DNA from: Actinomycetes bacterium
GTDB taxonomy: Bacteria; Actinomycetota; Acidimicrobiia; Acidimicrobiales; JAKAOS01
DNA length: 34,212 nucleotides
NCBI GenBank assembly: GCA_021795215.1
Contig: JAJYPS010000019.1
Span: forward strand, 1 to 34,212
Direction: 5' to 3'
Program-made: the position numbers and the translations under genes
Shown: positions 15,600 to 22,718 of the stretch, piece after piece
How the letters are laid out: each line of letters opens with the position of its first letter
Numbering within the stretch: the stretch's first letter is position 1
The notes under the pieces: model-generated
The model's input: only the letters and a program-made list of their open reading frames with translations
What the model was told of the DNA's origin: nothing
Database searches by the model: none

Positions 15600-16676
15600 C
15601 TAGCCGACCTTCCCCGAGGTGTTGGTAACCGGTGGTGTGGTCGGCTTCTTGATGGTGCCAGTCGGCGTCTTCGTGGTGGTGCTGCCGGCGCCGGCTCGCT
15701 GTGAAGGATTGGTCCTTCTGAGGGCGGATGTGTCCTCGACCGCCTTGCCATTGGGAACGGCAGTCTCCTCGACCTTGCTGAAGGGATCGATAGCCGGGTA
15801 GTAGCCGCCTGCCGCTCCGTTCGCCGAAGGCGTGTAGCCCGCGTAGTTGACCGGGGGCAGCGTCTTGGTCATCGGTGCCAGCTTCTTCTCGGTGCTCGTA
15901 GCCCACGCCATGAACTGCGACGGGGTGACGACCTGCCCGTAGTTGTACATCGCCCCGTGCCAGACGCCGCACAGCTCGTCGCAGCGGACCACGAACCGTC
16001 CGGTGTGCTGCGTCTTGGTGAAGGCGACGTTGTCGACTTGGGGGTTGGCGTCGGCCTTGACGCCTAGCTGGTACGCCCAGAAGTCGTGGATCACGTCGAG
16101 AGAGGTCACGTGGAAGGCGATCTCGGTGTTGTTCGGGATCACCAGGGCGTCGGTCTCGAAGCCTCCGAACGTCGGGTACCGGTAGGTCCACCGCCACTGC
16201 TGCCCGATCACCTGGATCGGCAGGATCTTGTGCGTAGCCGGCGTCCAGATCGGGGTAGGACCCTCACCGCCGCCGGAACCCGCCGGCACCACGAGCTCGT
16301 AGGTGCCGAACACGAACATCGACATGACGATCGTGGAGGTGATGGCGATCCACGCGGCTTGCACCGCGATGTTGCTCCGGATCGGAGGACCGTCCTCGAG
16401 CGGGGCGTTGCGCGGCACTCGCCAGACCGTGACCGCGTACCCGAAGTACATGAGCACTCCCAGCACGATCGGCGAACCGGTCATCGTAACCACGGCTTCG
16501 TCGAACTGGATCCCGGTAGCCGAGTCGGTCATGTGGCCCGGCGGTAGGTGGTTCCTCAGGACGAACCAGATGAACGGCTCAATGATGATGACGAGGATGG
16601 CCCACGGAATGACCAGCCTCGTGAGGTGCTTGCGGTTGAGGCGCCTTCCCTCGGGAGTGGAAGGCATGCCCTTCAT
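15600..16676 (-). CDS. ctaC: Cytochrome c oxidase subunit II with CuA domain
   Basis: Accepts electrons from cytochrome c or a copper protein and passes them to subunit I. 358 residues: three hydrophobic segments (about 19-41, 63-85 and 104-129), one more than the usual two, then the cupredoxin domain. The CuA site is complete: H197 (VIHDFW), C232, E234, C236, H240 and M243 in CDELCGVWHGAM. A Trp-rich QQWRWTYRYP precedes it. About 100 residues follow, ending in a Lys/Thr/Pro-rich tail with no heme motif (no CxxCH). Start ATG 16676 is chosen; GTG 16688 would add four residues. It lies 14 bases after the cupredoxin stop. Confidence 0.95.
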   Translation of the reverse strand: MKGMPSTPEGRRLNRKHLTRLVIPWAILVIIIEPFIWFVLRNHLPPGHMTDSATGIQFDEAVVTMTGSPIVLGVLMYFGYAVTVWRVPRNAPLEDGPPIRSNIAVQAAWIAITSTIVMSMFVFGTYELVVPAGSGGGEGPTPIWTPATHKILPIQVIGQQWRWTYRYPTFGGFETDALVIPNNTEIAFHVTSLDVIHDFWAYQLGVKADANPQVDNVAFTKTQHTGRFVVRCDELCGVWHGAMYNYGQVVTPSQFMAWATSTEKKLAPMTKTLPPVNYAGYTPSANGAAGGYYPAIDPFSKVEETAVPNGKAVEDTSALRRTNPSQRAGAGSTTTKTPTGTIKKPTTPPVTNTSGKVG

Positions 16677-16690
16677 TTGTCTTGCCACCG

Positions 16691-17374
16691 TTATGCCACC
16701 ACTTTCATGAAGCCACCCATGTAGCCGACCGCCTGCATCGGACCGCCGTTGCCGTCGACGGTCGCCAGCCCGCAGGGCACGAAGCACTGCCAGCGGTACT
16801 CACCGGGGTGGTTGCCCGACATGAAGCTGAACTTGATCGTGTTGTGCAGCGCGCTCTGGTGGCAGGGCGCCGCCGTGGAGCAGAAGGTCTTCGCGGAGCC
16901 GTTGACGCCGTAGAGCGGCACGCTGATGCCCAGTGCCGGCATGGTGAACGTGTGCGCCACACCGTTGCCCTGGAAGGAGTTGATCAGGTTGAACGGCTTG
17001 CCGTTCAGTGTCGCCGTTCCGCCCTGCACCCCGGTCACCTGTCCGATGGCCTGGTTACGCAGCGGGCTGCCCGAGTCGTACTCGTAGACCGTCACGTTGA
17101 TCCTCGTGTTCTCCGGCACCTTCCAGACAGTGGTGTGGACCCACTTCCCCGAAGGACTCTTCGTGAGGTAGCTCACCCAGTTCGGCGTCGGGCCGTAGCC
17201 GATGGCTCCGACCGTCTGCAAGGTGAGATTCACCGGTTGGCCTGTCGCGTGCCCTGCGGTGAAGTTCACCGTCGGCGGCCGGGCCCTCAGGTAGTCGGCA
17301 ATCGTATAGCCGATCAGAGACCCCGCCACGGCGAACACCGCGAGCACAATCATGAGCCTGGAACCTCTGCCCAT
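16691..17374 (-). CDS. Membrane-anchored cupredoxin-like protein with an unusual Cys-x3-Cys site
   Basis: First gene of the oxidase operon, 227 residues. TM anchor at about 7-27, then an extracytoplasmic beta-rich domain. The C-terminal half carries cupredoxin signatures: H141 in GVAHTFTMP, then HPGEYRWQCFVPCG (C197, C201), M213 and M219. The type-1 site His that normally follows the first Cys is missing, so ligation could be His/Cys/Cys/Met as in half of a CuA site. A second Cys pair (C165, C171 next to H172) may form a disulfide. Start ATG 17374 has AAAGGGG about four bases upstream. It could carry electrons to subunit II or deliver copper to it; both are inference. Confidence 0.82.
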   Translation of the reverse strand: MGRGSRLMIVLAVFAVAGSLIGYTIADYLRARPPTVNFTAGHATGQPVNLTLQTVGAIGYGPTPNWVSYLTKSPSGKWVHTTVWKVPENTRINVTVYEYDSGSPLRNQAIGQVTGVQGGTATLNGKPFNLINSFQGNGVAHTFTMPALGISVPLYGVNGSAKTFCSTAAPCHQSALHNTIKFSFMSGNHPGEYRWQCFVPCGLATVDGNGGPMQAVGYMGGFMKVVA

Positions 17375-17482
17375 GGCACCCCTTTCCCGTCCCGGCGGTC
17401 TCAAGACCTTCCGGGACAGCTTTCCCTGTTGCTTCCGTTGCCGGTCGCTCCCTCCGCCCCGCGCGGAGTCCAGTGGTCGTGA

Positions 17483-17511
17483 ACCATACACCGCTGGAGA
17501 TTCCTATTCAA
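17483..17511 (-). promoter_or_regulatory. Promoter of the cupredoxin-ctaCDE-ctaG operon
   Basis: On the minus strand TTGAAT (17511-17506) and TATGGT (17488-17483) are separated by exactly 17 bases, a good match to a housekeeping sigma promoter. Transcription would start near 17476, giving a leader of about 100 bases before the cupredoxin ATG at 17374. The gap from 17375 to 17690 contains no gene I can support, and no clear terminator for aroQ. Confidence 0.6.
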
Positions 17512-17690
17512 CGACGCCACGGGGCCTTTCTTGGCACGCCCCACAGCTGGCCCGGCACGTCTCGGCCGGCAACGGCCCGGACACGGGCGGGCAAAGGGTC
17601 GGTAACGATTGTGCAGAGGACTCGTCGGCGGGTCAGCTCGAACTGGGCTGCCCACCTGCCAGGCTGCGCTTTGGCGGGGGCGCCGCAGGT

Positions 17691-18155
17691 TCAGGCTCGC
17701 AGACTTTCTGCCACAAGCGACGCGGCGGCCTTTACCGCAAGCTCGTAGCCCAGTCCCCCGAAGCCGCTGACCGTTCCCGCTGCAACCGGCGCGACCACCG
17801 ACGTCTGCCGCCAGGACTCCCTCGCCACCGGATTGGAGAGGTGCAGCTCCACCACGATGCCGCCGTAGGCCGCCAGAGCGTCGGCCAGCGACCACGAGTA
17901 GTGCGTGAGCGCCCCGGCGTTGACCACTATCCCTGCCGCTCGGCCACGAGCCGCGTGCACGGCCCCCACCAGCTCGGCCTCCGAGGCGGTCTCCACGTGG
18001 TCGAGCGCCAGCCCGTGCTCCGCCGCGGTGCGGGTCGCACGGGTGACGTGAGACTTCAGTGTTTCCCGACCATAGATCTCCGGGTGACGTTCACCCAGCA
18101 GGATGAGGTTCGGTCCCGACAGAAGCAGCAGCAGATCTTTCCGGCTATCGGCCAC
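17691..18155 (-). CDS. aroQ: 3-dehydroquinate dehydratase, type II
   Basis: Third step of the shikimate pathway; forms dodecamers in the cytoplasm. 154 residues, normal for type II. Active-site features: SGPNLILLGERHPEIYG (Asn, Arg and catalytic Tyr), VVNAGALTHYSWSLADAL (Asn of the usual INPGAYTHTS), VELHLSNPVARES (catalytic His and Arg) and a C-terminal GFGGLGYELA. LSGPNL replaces the common LNGPNL and ALTHYS replaces AYTHTS, so it is somewhat divergent, but the catalytic Tyr, Arg and His are kept. It is last in aroC-aroK-aroB-aroQ, 104 bases after aroB. Confidence 0.93.
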   Translation of the reverse strand: MADSRKDLLLLLSGPNLILLGERHPEIYGRETLKSHVTRATRTAAEHGLALDHVETASEAELVGAVHAARGRAAGIVVNAGALTHYSWSLADALAAYGGIVVELHLSNPVARESWRQTSVVAPVAAGTVSGFGGLGYELAVKAAASLVAESLRA

Positions 18156-18259
18156 TTACCGACCCCGCTTCAATACAAGTAATCCGCGTCGATCCCTCGG
18201 TTCCATCACGGCGTTTGCCGTGCCGGACGCCACATGTGCAAGCGAGCAGTTCCGGTGGC

Positions 18260-19312
18260 TCATCTCACGAGCAGCGGGGAGGGTTCTCTCGGCATCGACG
18301 CCAGCACGTCCGACACCACGTCCTGTCCCACGCCCCGCACCACCTCGACCCCTCGGGGACCGTCCAGCACGAAAGCAAGGCTGCCCAGCGCCTTCTTGTC
18401 CCTCTGCATCGCTGCCAGCAGGTAGTCGACATCGGCCGCCTCCGGCAACCGGTACGGCAGGCCCAGCCCCGACACCACTGCGACATGGCGGTCGACCGCG
18501 GAGGCGTCGATCCTGCCCAGTCGCTGAGCCAGGAGGGCGGCGAACACCAGGCCGATCGCCACCGCCTCGCCGTGGCGGATGTCACCGCCCCGCTCCAGGC
18601 CCTGAGCCTCCAGCGCGTGGGCCAGCGTGTGGCCGTAGTTGAGAAGCGCCCGGTCTCCCGACTCGCGCTCGTCGGACGCCACGACGGCCGCCTTGTGGGA
18701 CGCGCAGGCCACCACCTGCTGCTCGAGGGGCATGGTATCCAGCGACTCGACACCCAAGAACGCGTACTTCGCCATCTCGCCCTTGCCGTTGACCCACTCT
18801 CGCTCCGGCAGCGTCTCCAGCACCTCCGTGTCGCACAGCACGGCGGAAGGCTGCCAGAACGCTCCGACCAGGTTCTTGCCTTCGTCGAGGTTCACGCCGC
18901 ACTTGCCTCCGATCGCCGCGTCGACCTGCGCCAGCAGCGTCGTGGCGACCGCCACGAAAGGCAGCCCGCGGTGGTAGACCGCAGCGGCGAAGCCGGCCAG
19001 GTCCGTCACCACTCCGCCACCGACGGCGACCACGGCGTCCGCTCGGGTCAGGCCGAAACGGGCGAACCCGCTGCACAGCCGCTCCACCTCGGCCAACCGC
19101 TTGGCGCCCTCCCCGTCGGGCACGAAGAACGTATGGCTCTCCTGCCCCGGCTCCACGTCCCAAGGGATACCGTCCTGGGTCACGATCGCCACCCGTGACG
19201 CTCCCGGCGGCAGAAGCCGGGGCAGCTCCCTGCGCGCCCCGGCGCCGACCGATACGTCGTAACCGGCTCCGTCCAGCGCCACGTGGACCGTGTGCAGCCG
19301 GGGGTCAGCCAT
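18260..19312 (-). CDS. aroB: 3-dehydroquinate synthase
   Basis: NAD- and metal-dependent second step of the shikimate pathway. 350 residues. Visible: NAD-binding GGGVVTDLAGFAAAVYHRG, the substrate/metal stretch GGKCGVNLDEGKNLVGAFWQ, EWVNGKGEMAKYAFLG, then NYGHTLAHALEAQ and IRHGEAVAIG with the zinc-binding His residues. ATG 19312 overlaps the aroK stop by eight bases and gives the expected N-terminus; the longer in-frame start at 19411 lies within aroK and is rejected. Confidence 0.96.
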   Translation of the reverse strand: MADPRLHTVHVALDGAGYDVSVGAGARRELPRLLPPGASRVAIVTQDGIPWDVEPGQESHTFFVPDGEGAKRLAEVERLCSGFARFGLTRADAVVAVGGGVVTDLAGFAAAVYHRGLPFVAVATTLLAQVDAAIGGKCGVNLDEGKNLVGAFWQPSAVLCDTEVLETLPEREWVNGKGEMAKYAFLGVESLDTMPLEQQVVACASHKAAVVASDERESGDRALLNYGHTLAHALEAQGLERGGDIRHGEAVAIGLVFAALLAQRLGRIDASAVDRHVAVVSGLGLPYRLPEAADVDYLLAAMQRDKKALGSLAFVLDGPRGVEVVRGVGQDVVSDVLASMPREPSPLLVR

Positions 19313-19982
19313 GCCAGGCCCTCTGCTCGGAACCTTCGGTCTCTTCGGGACCGTTCGGAGCATGCCGGTCACGGTAGCGGTCGCCCGCTGCGGGGTTCGT
19401 AGGATCGCCACGGCGGGCTGCCGCGTCCAGGTCGCTCAGTGCCGCCTGCACCTCGAGCGCCAGCTCGCCCGGCTCCGCGCCCTCGGCGTCCAGCACGACG
19501 TGGGCGACTTCGGCATACAGCGGGTCCCGCTCCGCCGCCAGTCGGTCGAGCACCAGCCGCGCCGCAGGCCCCGAACCGGCTCGTGCAAGCAGCGGCCGAT
19601 GACGGCCTCTCGAAGTCCTCTCCGCGAGGGTATCGATACTTACCCTTAGCCAGACGGTCGTGGCCGCATTGCGCATCAGCAGCCTCGATGCCGGGTCGAG
19701 CACCGCACCTCCGCCGGTCGCCAGGACCAGGTCCCCGCCGGCGTGCAGCAGCTCCGCCAGCTTCTGAGATTCGATCCTGCGGAACCCCCCTTCGCCCATA
19801 CGCGCAAAGCAGTCGGCAACCGTCATTCCCAGGGCGTTCTCCACGGCGGAGTCCAGGTCGTGGAAGGGAGCCCCCAGCAGGGCGGCCACTCGGCGTCCCA
19901 CCGCGCTCTTGCCGGCTCCCGGCATACCGACCAGGCAGACTCGAAGCCCGACGCGATGGGGCTCAGGTGTCATGCGCGGCAT
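19305..19982 (-). CDS. aroK: Shikimate kinase
   Basis: Phosphorylates shikimate with ATP. 225 residues, of which about 165-170 form the kinase. Walker A GMPGAGKSAVGRRVA, HDLDSAVENALGM (shikimate-binding Asp), the RRIE segment, ATGGGAVLDPASR (Gly-rich loop) and RHRPLLA in the lid. A hydrophilic tail of about 45 residues rich in Asp/Arg/Gly follows and has no counterpart in the family. Start ATG 19982 or ATG 19973 both overlap the end of aroC (stop at 19963), as is usual for this operon. Confidence 0.94.
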   Translation of the reverse strand: MPRMTPEPHRVGLRVCLVGMPGAGKSAVGRRVAALLGAPFHDLDSAVENALGMTVADCFARMGEGGFRRIESQKLAELLHAGGDLVLATGGGAVLDPASRLLMRNAATTVWLRVSIDTLAERTSRGRHRPLLARAGSGPAARLVLDRLAAERDPLYAEVAHVVLDAEGAEPGELALEVQAALSDLDAAARRGDPTNPAAGDRYRDRHAPNGPEETEGSEQRAWHG

Positions 19983-21156
19983 CGGCGTGAGGACCGGATG
20001 TCACCCTGCCCAGGTTCGACCGGTAGGCGTCGTGGTTCCTCACCAGCTCGGCCAGCGAGTCGCCTCCGAACTTCCGCAGCGCCTCGGACGCCAGCACCAG
20101 AGCCACCATCGTCTCCGCTATCACGCCAAGCGCCGGAACAGCCGTGACGTCGGTGCGCTCCTTGAACGACCGGGCCTCCTCCTTGGTCCGCACGTCCACC
20201 GTCGACAGGATCGGACGGTTCAACGTCGCCAACGGCTTCATCGCCGCCGACACCGCCAGCAGGCTGCCCGAGCTCATGCCTCCCTCGATGCCGCCCGCCC
20301 GGGCGCCTCCCCGCACGTAGCTCGCCGATCCGTCGTCCCAGCCGATCGAGTCGTGCGCCTCCGCGCCTCGCATACCCGCCACCGCCACACCGTCGCCGAA
20401 CCACACCGCCTTGACCGCCTGGATGCTCATCAGCGCCTGGGCCAGCATCCCGTCCAGCTTCCGGTCCCAGTGCACGTAGCTGCCCAGGCCTACCGGCACC
20501 CCGTAGCCCAGCACCTCCACCACCCCGCCCAGGGAGTCCCCGTCCTTCGCGGCCGCCTTCACCGCTTCCACCATCGCTGCCTCGCCCGCGTCGCCGAAAC
20601 AGCGAACCGGCGACGAGTCGACAGCCTCCAGGTCGCCAGGCTCCGGCCTCTCCCCCGTCGACGTCGCCCCCCCCAGCGCCGTCACGTGGCTGACCAGCGA
20701 AGTGCCGATCTCCGCCAGCAGTGCCTTCGCGCAGCAACCCGCCGCCACCCTTGCGGCCGTCTCCCGGGCCGACGCCCGCTCCAGGACGTCCCGAGCGTCG
20801 CCGAAGCCGTACTTCAGCATCCCCGCCAGGTCGGCGTGTCCGGGGCGCGGCTGTGTCAGCACCTTCGACGGCAGCCCCGGAGCCGGCGACATCTCCTGTT
20901 CCCACTTGGGCCACTCGCTGTTGGCGATCTCGATCGCAACGGGAGACCCCAGTGTGCGCCCATGCCTTATCCCGCCCAGCAGCCTTATCGAGTCCTTCTC
21001 GAACCGCTGCCGGGGTCCCCTCCCGTAGCCCAGCCGACGGCGTGCCAGCTCGCCGGTGATCTGGTCCGCCGTGATCGCAACGCCCGCGGGCATGCCTTCA
21101 ACCACCACCACCAGCGACTCTCCGTGGGACTCTCCGGCAGTCAGGAAGCGCAGCAC
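19963..21156 (-). CDS. aroC: Chorismate synthase
   Basis: FMN-dependent final step of chorismate formation. 397 residues, normal length. Recognisable blocks are MLRFLTAGESHGESL at the N-terminus, RRRLGYGRGPRQRFEKDS, ANSEWPKWEQEMSPAPG, RPGHADLAGMLKYG, ARETAARVAAG, the FMN-loop region AHDSIGWDDGSASYVRGG and GGIEGGMSSG. First gene of the aro operon, 42 bases after the PilP-like gene, so transcription may read through from the pilus genes. Confidence 0.97.
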   Translation of the reverse strand: MLRFLTAGESHGESLVVVVEGMPAGVAITADQITGELARRRLGYGRGPRQRFEKDSIRLLGGIRHGRTLGSPVAIEIANSEWPKWEQEMSPAPGLPSKVLTQPRPGHADLAGMLKYGFGDARDVLERASARETAARVAAGCCAKALLAEIGTSLVSHVTALGGATSTGERPEPGDLEAVDSSPVRCFGDAGEAAMVEAVKAAAKDGDSLGGVVEVLGYGVPVGLGSYVHWDRKLDGMLAQALMSIQAVKAVWFGDGVAVAGMRGAEAHDSIGWDDGSASYVRGGARAGGIEGGMSSGSLLAVSAAMKPLATLNRPILSTVDVRTKEEARSFKERTDVTAVPALGVIAETMVALVLASEALRKFGGDSLAELVRNHDAYRSNLGRVTSGPHADAAHDT

Positions 21157-21198
21157 TCCCCGGATCCTAGTGCCGGCCGTTCCGACCGGCCGGATGTC

Positions 21199-21993
21199 TC
21201 AAGGTGCGGCGGAGCAAAGGGAGAGCGGCCCCGTACCGGTCGAGAACGTTCCGCATCCGGTTGAGGGTGACAGTGACGAGACGGTCACTCCGTCGATAGA
21301 CGTCCCAACGTACAGCTGAGGGTAAAGCGTGCCGCCTATCCGGGCTTCCGCCTCGGGCTGGCCTCCCATCGTGTAGACCGCCACCAGCTGCACCGACGGA
21401 GGGGCCTGCACGGCAGTGGGCGCGGGCGACGCAACTCCGGGCGAGGTGGTCGTTCCAGGGGACGCAGTCGTTCCGGGTGAGGTGGTCGATCCGGGAGATG
21501 TCGTGCCGAGCGCACCGGAACCGGGCTGAGGGGAGGAACCGGAGCCGGCCGACAGAGCCGAGGTCGTGCCGAGCACCGGCGACGGCGATGGGGACGCGGC
21601 ACCTGAAGTGGCGAGGGGCACGAACGGGTCCCTCATCGACAGCACCGACCCCGGCCCGCCGGCCGAGCCGGGTGCGCTGGATGAGCCGGCCGAGCTGGAT
21701 GAGCCGGCCGAGCCGGGCGACGACGATCGTGACCCCGAAGAGGACGTGGGCGAAGAACCGGACGAGCCAGGCTGGGAGCTGCTACCGCCGGGCGCTCTGG
21801 CTGTTGCAGAGCCGGGCGTGGCGGTGGACACCCCTCGGGGCGACGACCCTACGGTGGGAGAGGGAATCACCGCCACGGGCGTGTGGCCCAGGCGGGGCAG
21901 CACGACCAGCTCGAAGGTGGCGAAGGAGCCGACGACGGCCAGACCGGCGACGGCCAGGGTGGCTGCCCGGCGAGAGAGCTTCGGTGTCTTCAT
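21199..21993 (-). CDS. PilP-like type IV pilus protein with a Ser/Pro/Gly-rich linker
   Basis: 264 residues. An N-terminal TM anchor (about 12-34), then some 170 residues of low-complexity Ser/Gly/Pro/Thr with repeated SPGTT-type units. Between them is a single MRDPFVPLA, the RDPFxPL motif seen in PilP. The C-terminal 55 residues look like a small beta-domain (VQLVAVYTMGGQ, EARIGGTLYPQLYVGTSIDG). Its start overlaps the pilO stop (TGATG), giving the order pilM-pilN-pilO-pilP. Function by position: inner-membrane alignment complex of the pilus. A monoderm would not need PilP to contact a secretin, so the role is uncertain. Confidence 0.6.
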   Translation of the reverse strand: MKTPKLSRRAATLAVAGLAVVGSFATFELVVLPRLGHTPVAVIPSPTVGSSPRGVSTATPGSATARAPGGSSSQPGSSGSSPTSSSGSRSSSPGSAGSSSSAGSSSAPGSAGGPGSVLSMRDPFVPLATSGAASPSPSPVLGTTSALSAGSGSSPQPGSGALGTTSPGSTTSPGTTASPGTTTSPGVASPAPTAVQAPPSVQLVAVYTMGGQPEAEARIGGTLYPQLYVGTSIDGVTVSSLSPSTGCGTFSTGTGPLSLCSAAP

Positions 21994-22706
21994 CAGCCGA
22001 CCTTCGCTCCGGTGCCGGACGCCGCCGGTGCCGCGGTCCCTGCCACTCCCGGAGCGGGGGCGACGTAGGTGGTGAACACTCGCCCTCCGATGCTTACCGT
22101 CAGGGTGGGGACCGTGCCCGGAGCGACCGCCGTACCGGAGCCGGACGAGCTAGAGCCGGTCGAGACGCCGGTTGGAGAGCCGGAGGAGCCGCCGCTGCCG
22201 CCCGGGGCGAGGGACAGCGTGTCCACGACGAAGATGCGGGGTAGGTGGGCGAGCTGGTGCAGGAAGTCGAGCGCCTGGAAGAAGGTGCCGTTGCCGTTCA
22301 GGGTGATGGACATCTGAGACGGCGCCGCCGGTCCCGACGGGGTGCTGCCTGTCTGGGAAGTAGCGGCCGCCTGTGGCTCTCCGGGGGAGATGGACAGGAA
22401 CTGGAAGCCGGAGGACTTGGATGCCGAGTCGACTTCCCGGATCAGCTGCGCCAGTGCGGGCTTGGGAGGCACGGCGTTGGTGACCCGGGAGGCGATCTGC
22501 CGGTCGGCCGAGATGGACTTGGCGGCGGAGCGCAGTTGGGCCAGCTGGGCCGACAGGGAGGACTTCTGTGCCACCACGGCCGCCTGTGCGGCCCTGGTGC
22601 GGGCCAGCGCCGCCGAGCGCGGCCTCCACAGGCCGAAGTAGAAGCCGGTGACGAGCAGGGACAGAACAAGAGCACCCACGAGAAAGATGCGAACGTGTCG
22701 GTTCAT
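21993..22706 (-). CDS. pilO: Type IV pilus assembly protein PilO
   Basis: 237 residues. N-terminal TM anchor (about 8-25), a coiled-coil of Ala/Arg/Gln-rich heptads (about 30-75) and then a ferredoxin-like domain with LAQLIREVDSASKSSGFQFLSI and FFQALDFLHQLAHLPRIFVVDTLSL, which are typical of PilO. A Ser/Gly-rich insertion splits the last strand, and the C-terminus is Ala/Pro-rich. It is 12 bases after the PilM-PilN gene. PilO pairs with PilN to form the periplasmic part of the alignment complex. Confidence 0.85.
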   Translation of the reverse strand: MNRHVRIFLVGALVLSLLVTGFYFGLWRPRSAALARTRAAQAAVVAQKSSLSAQLAQLRSAAKSISADRQIASRVTNAVPPKPALAQLIREVDSASKSSGFQFLSISPGEPQAAATSQTGSTPSGPAAPSQMSITLNGNGTFFQALDFLHQLAHLPRIFVVDTLSLAPGGSGGSSGSPTGVSTGSSSSGSGTAVAPGTVPTLTVSIGGRVFTTYVAPAPGVAGTAAPAASGTGAKVG

Positions 22707-22718
22707 CGGTCCGCTACC

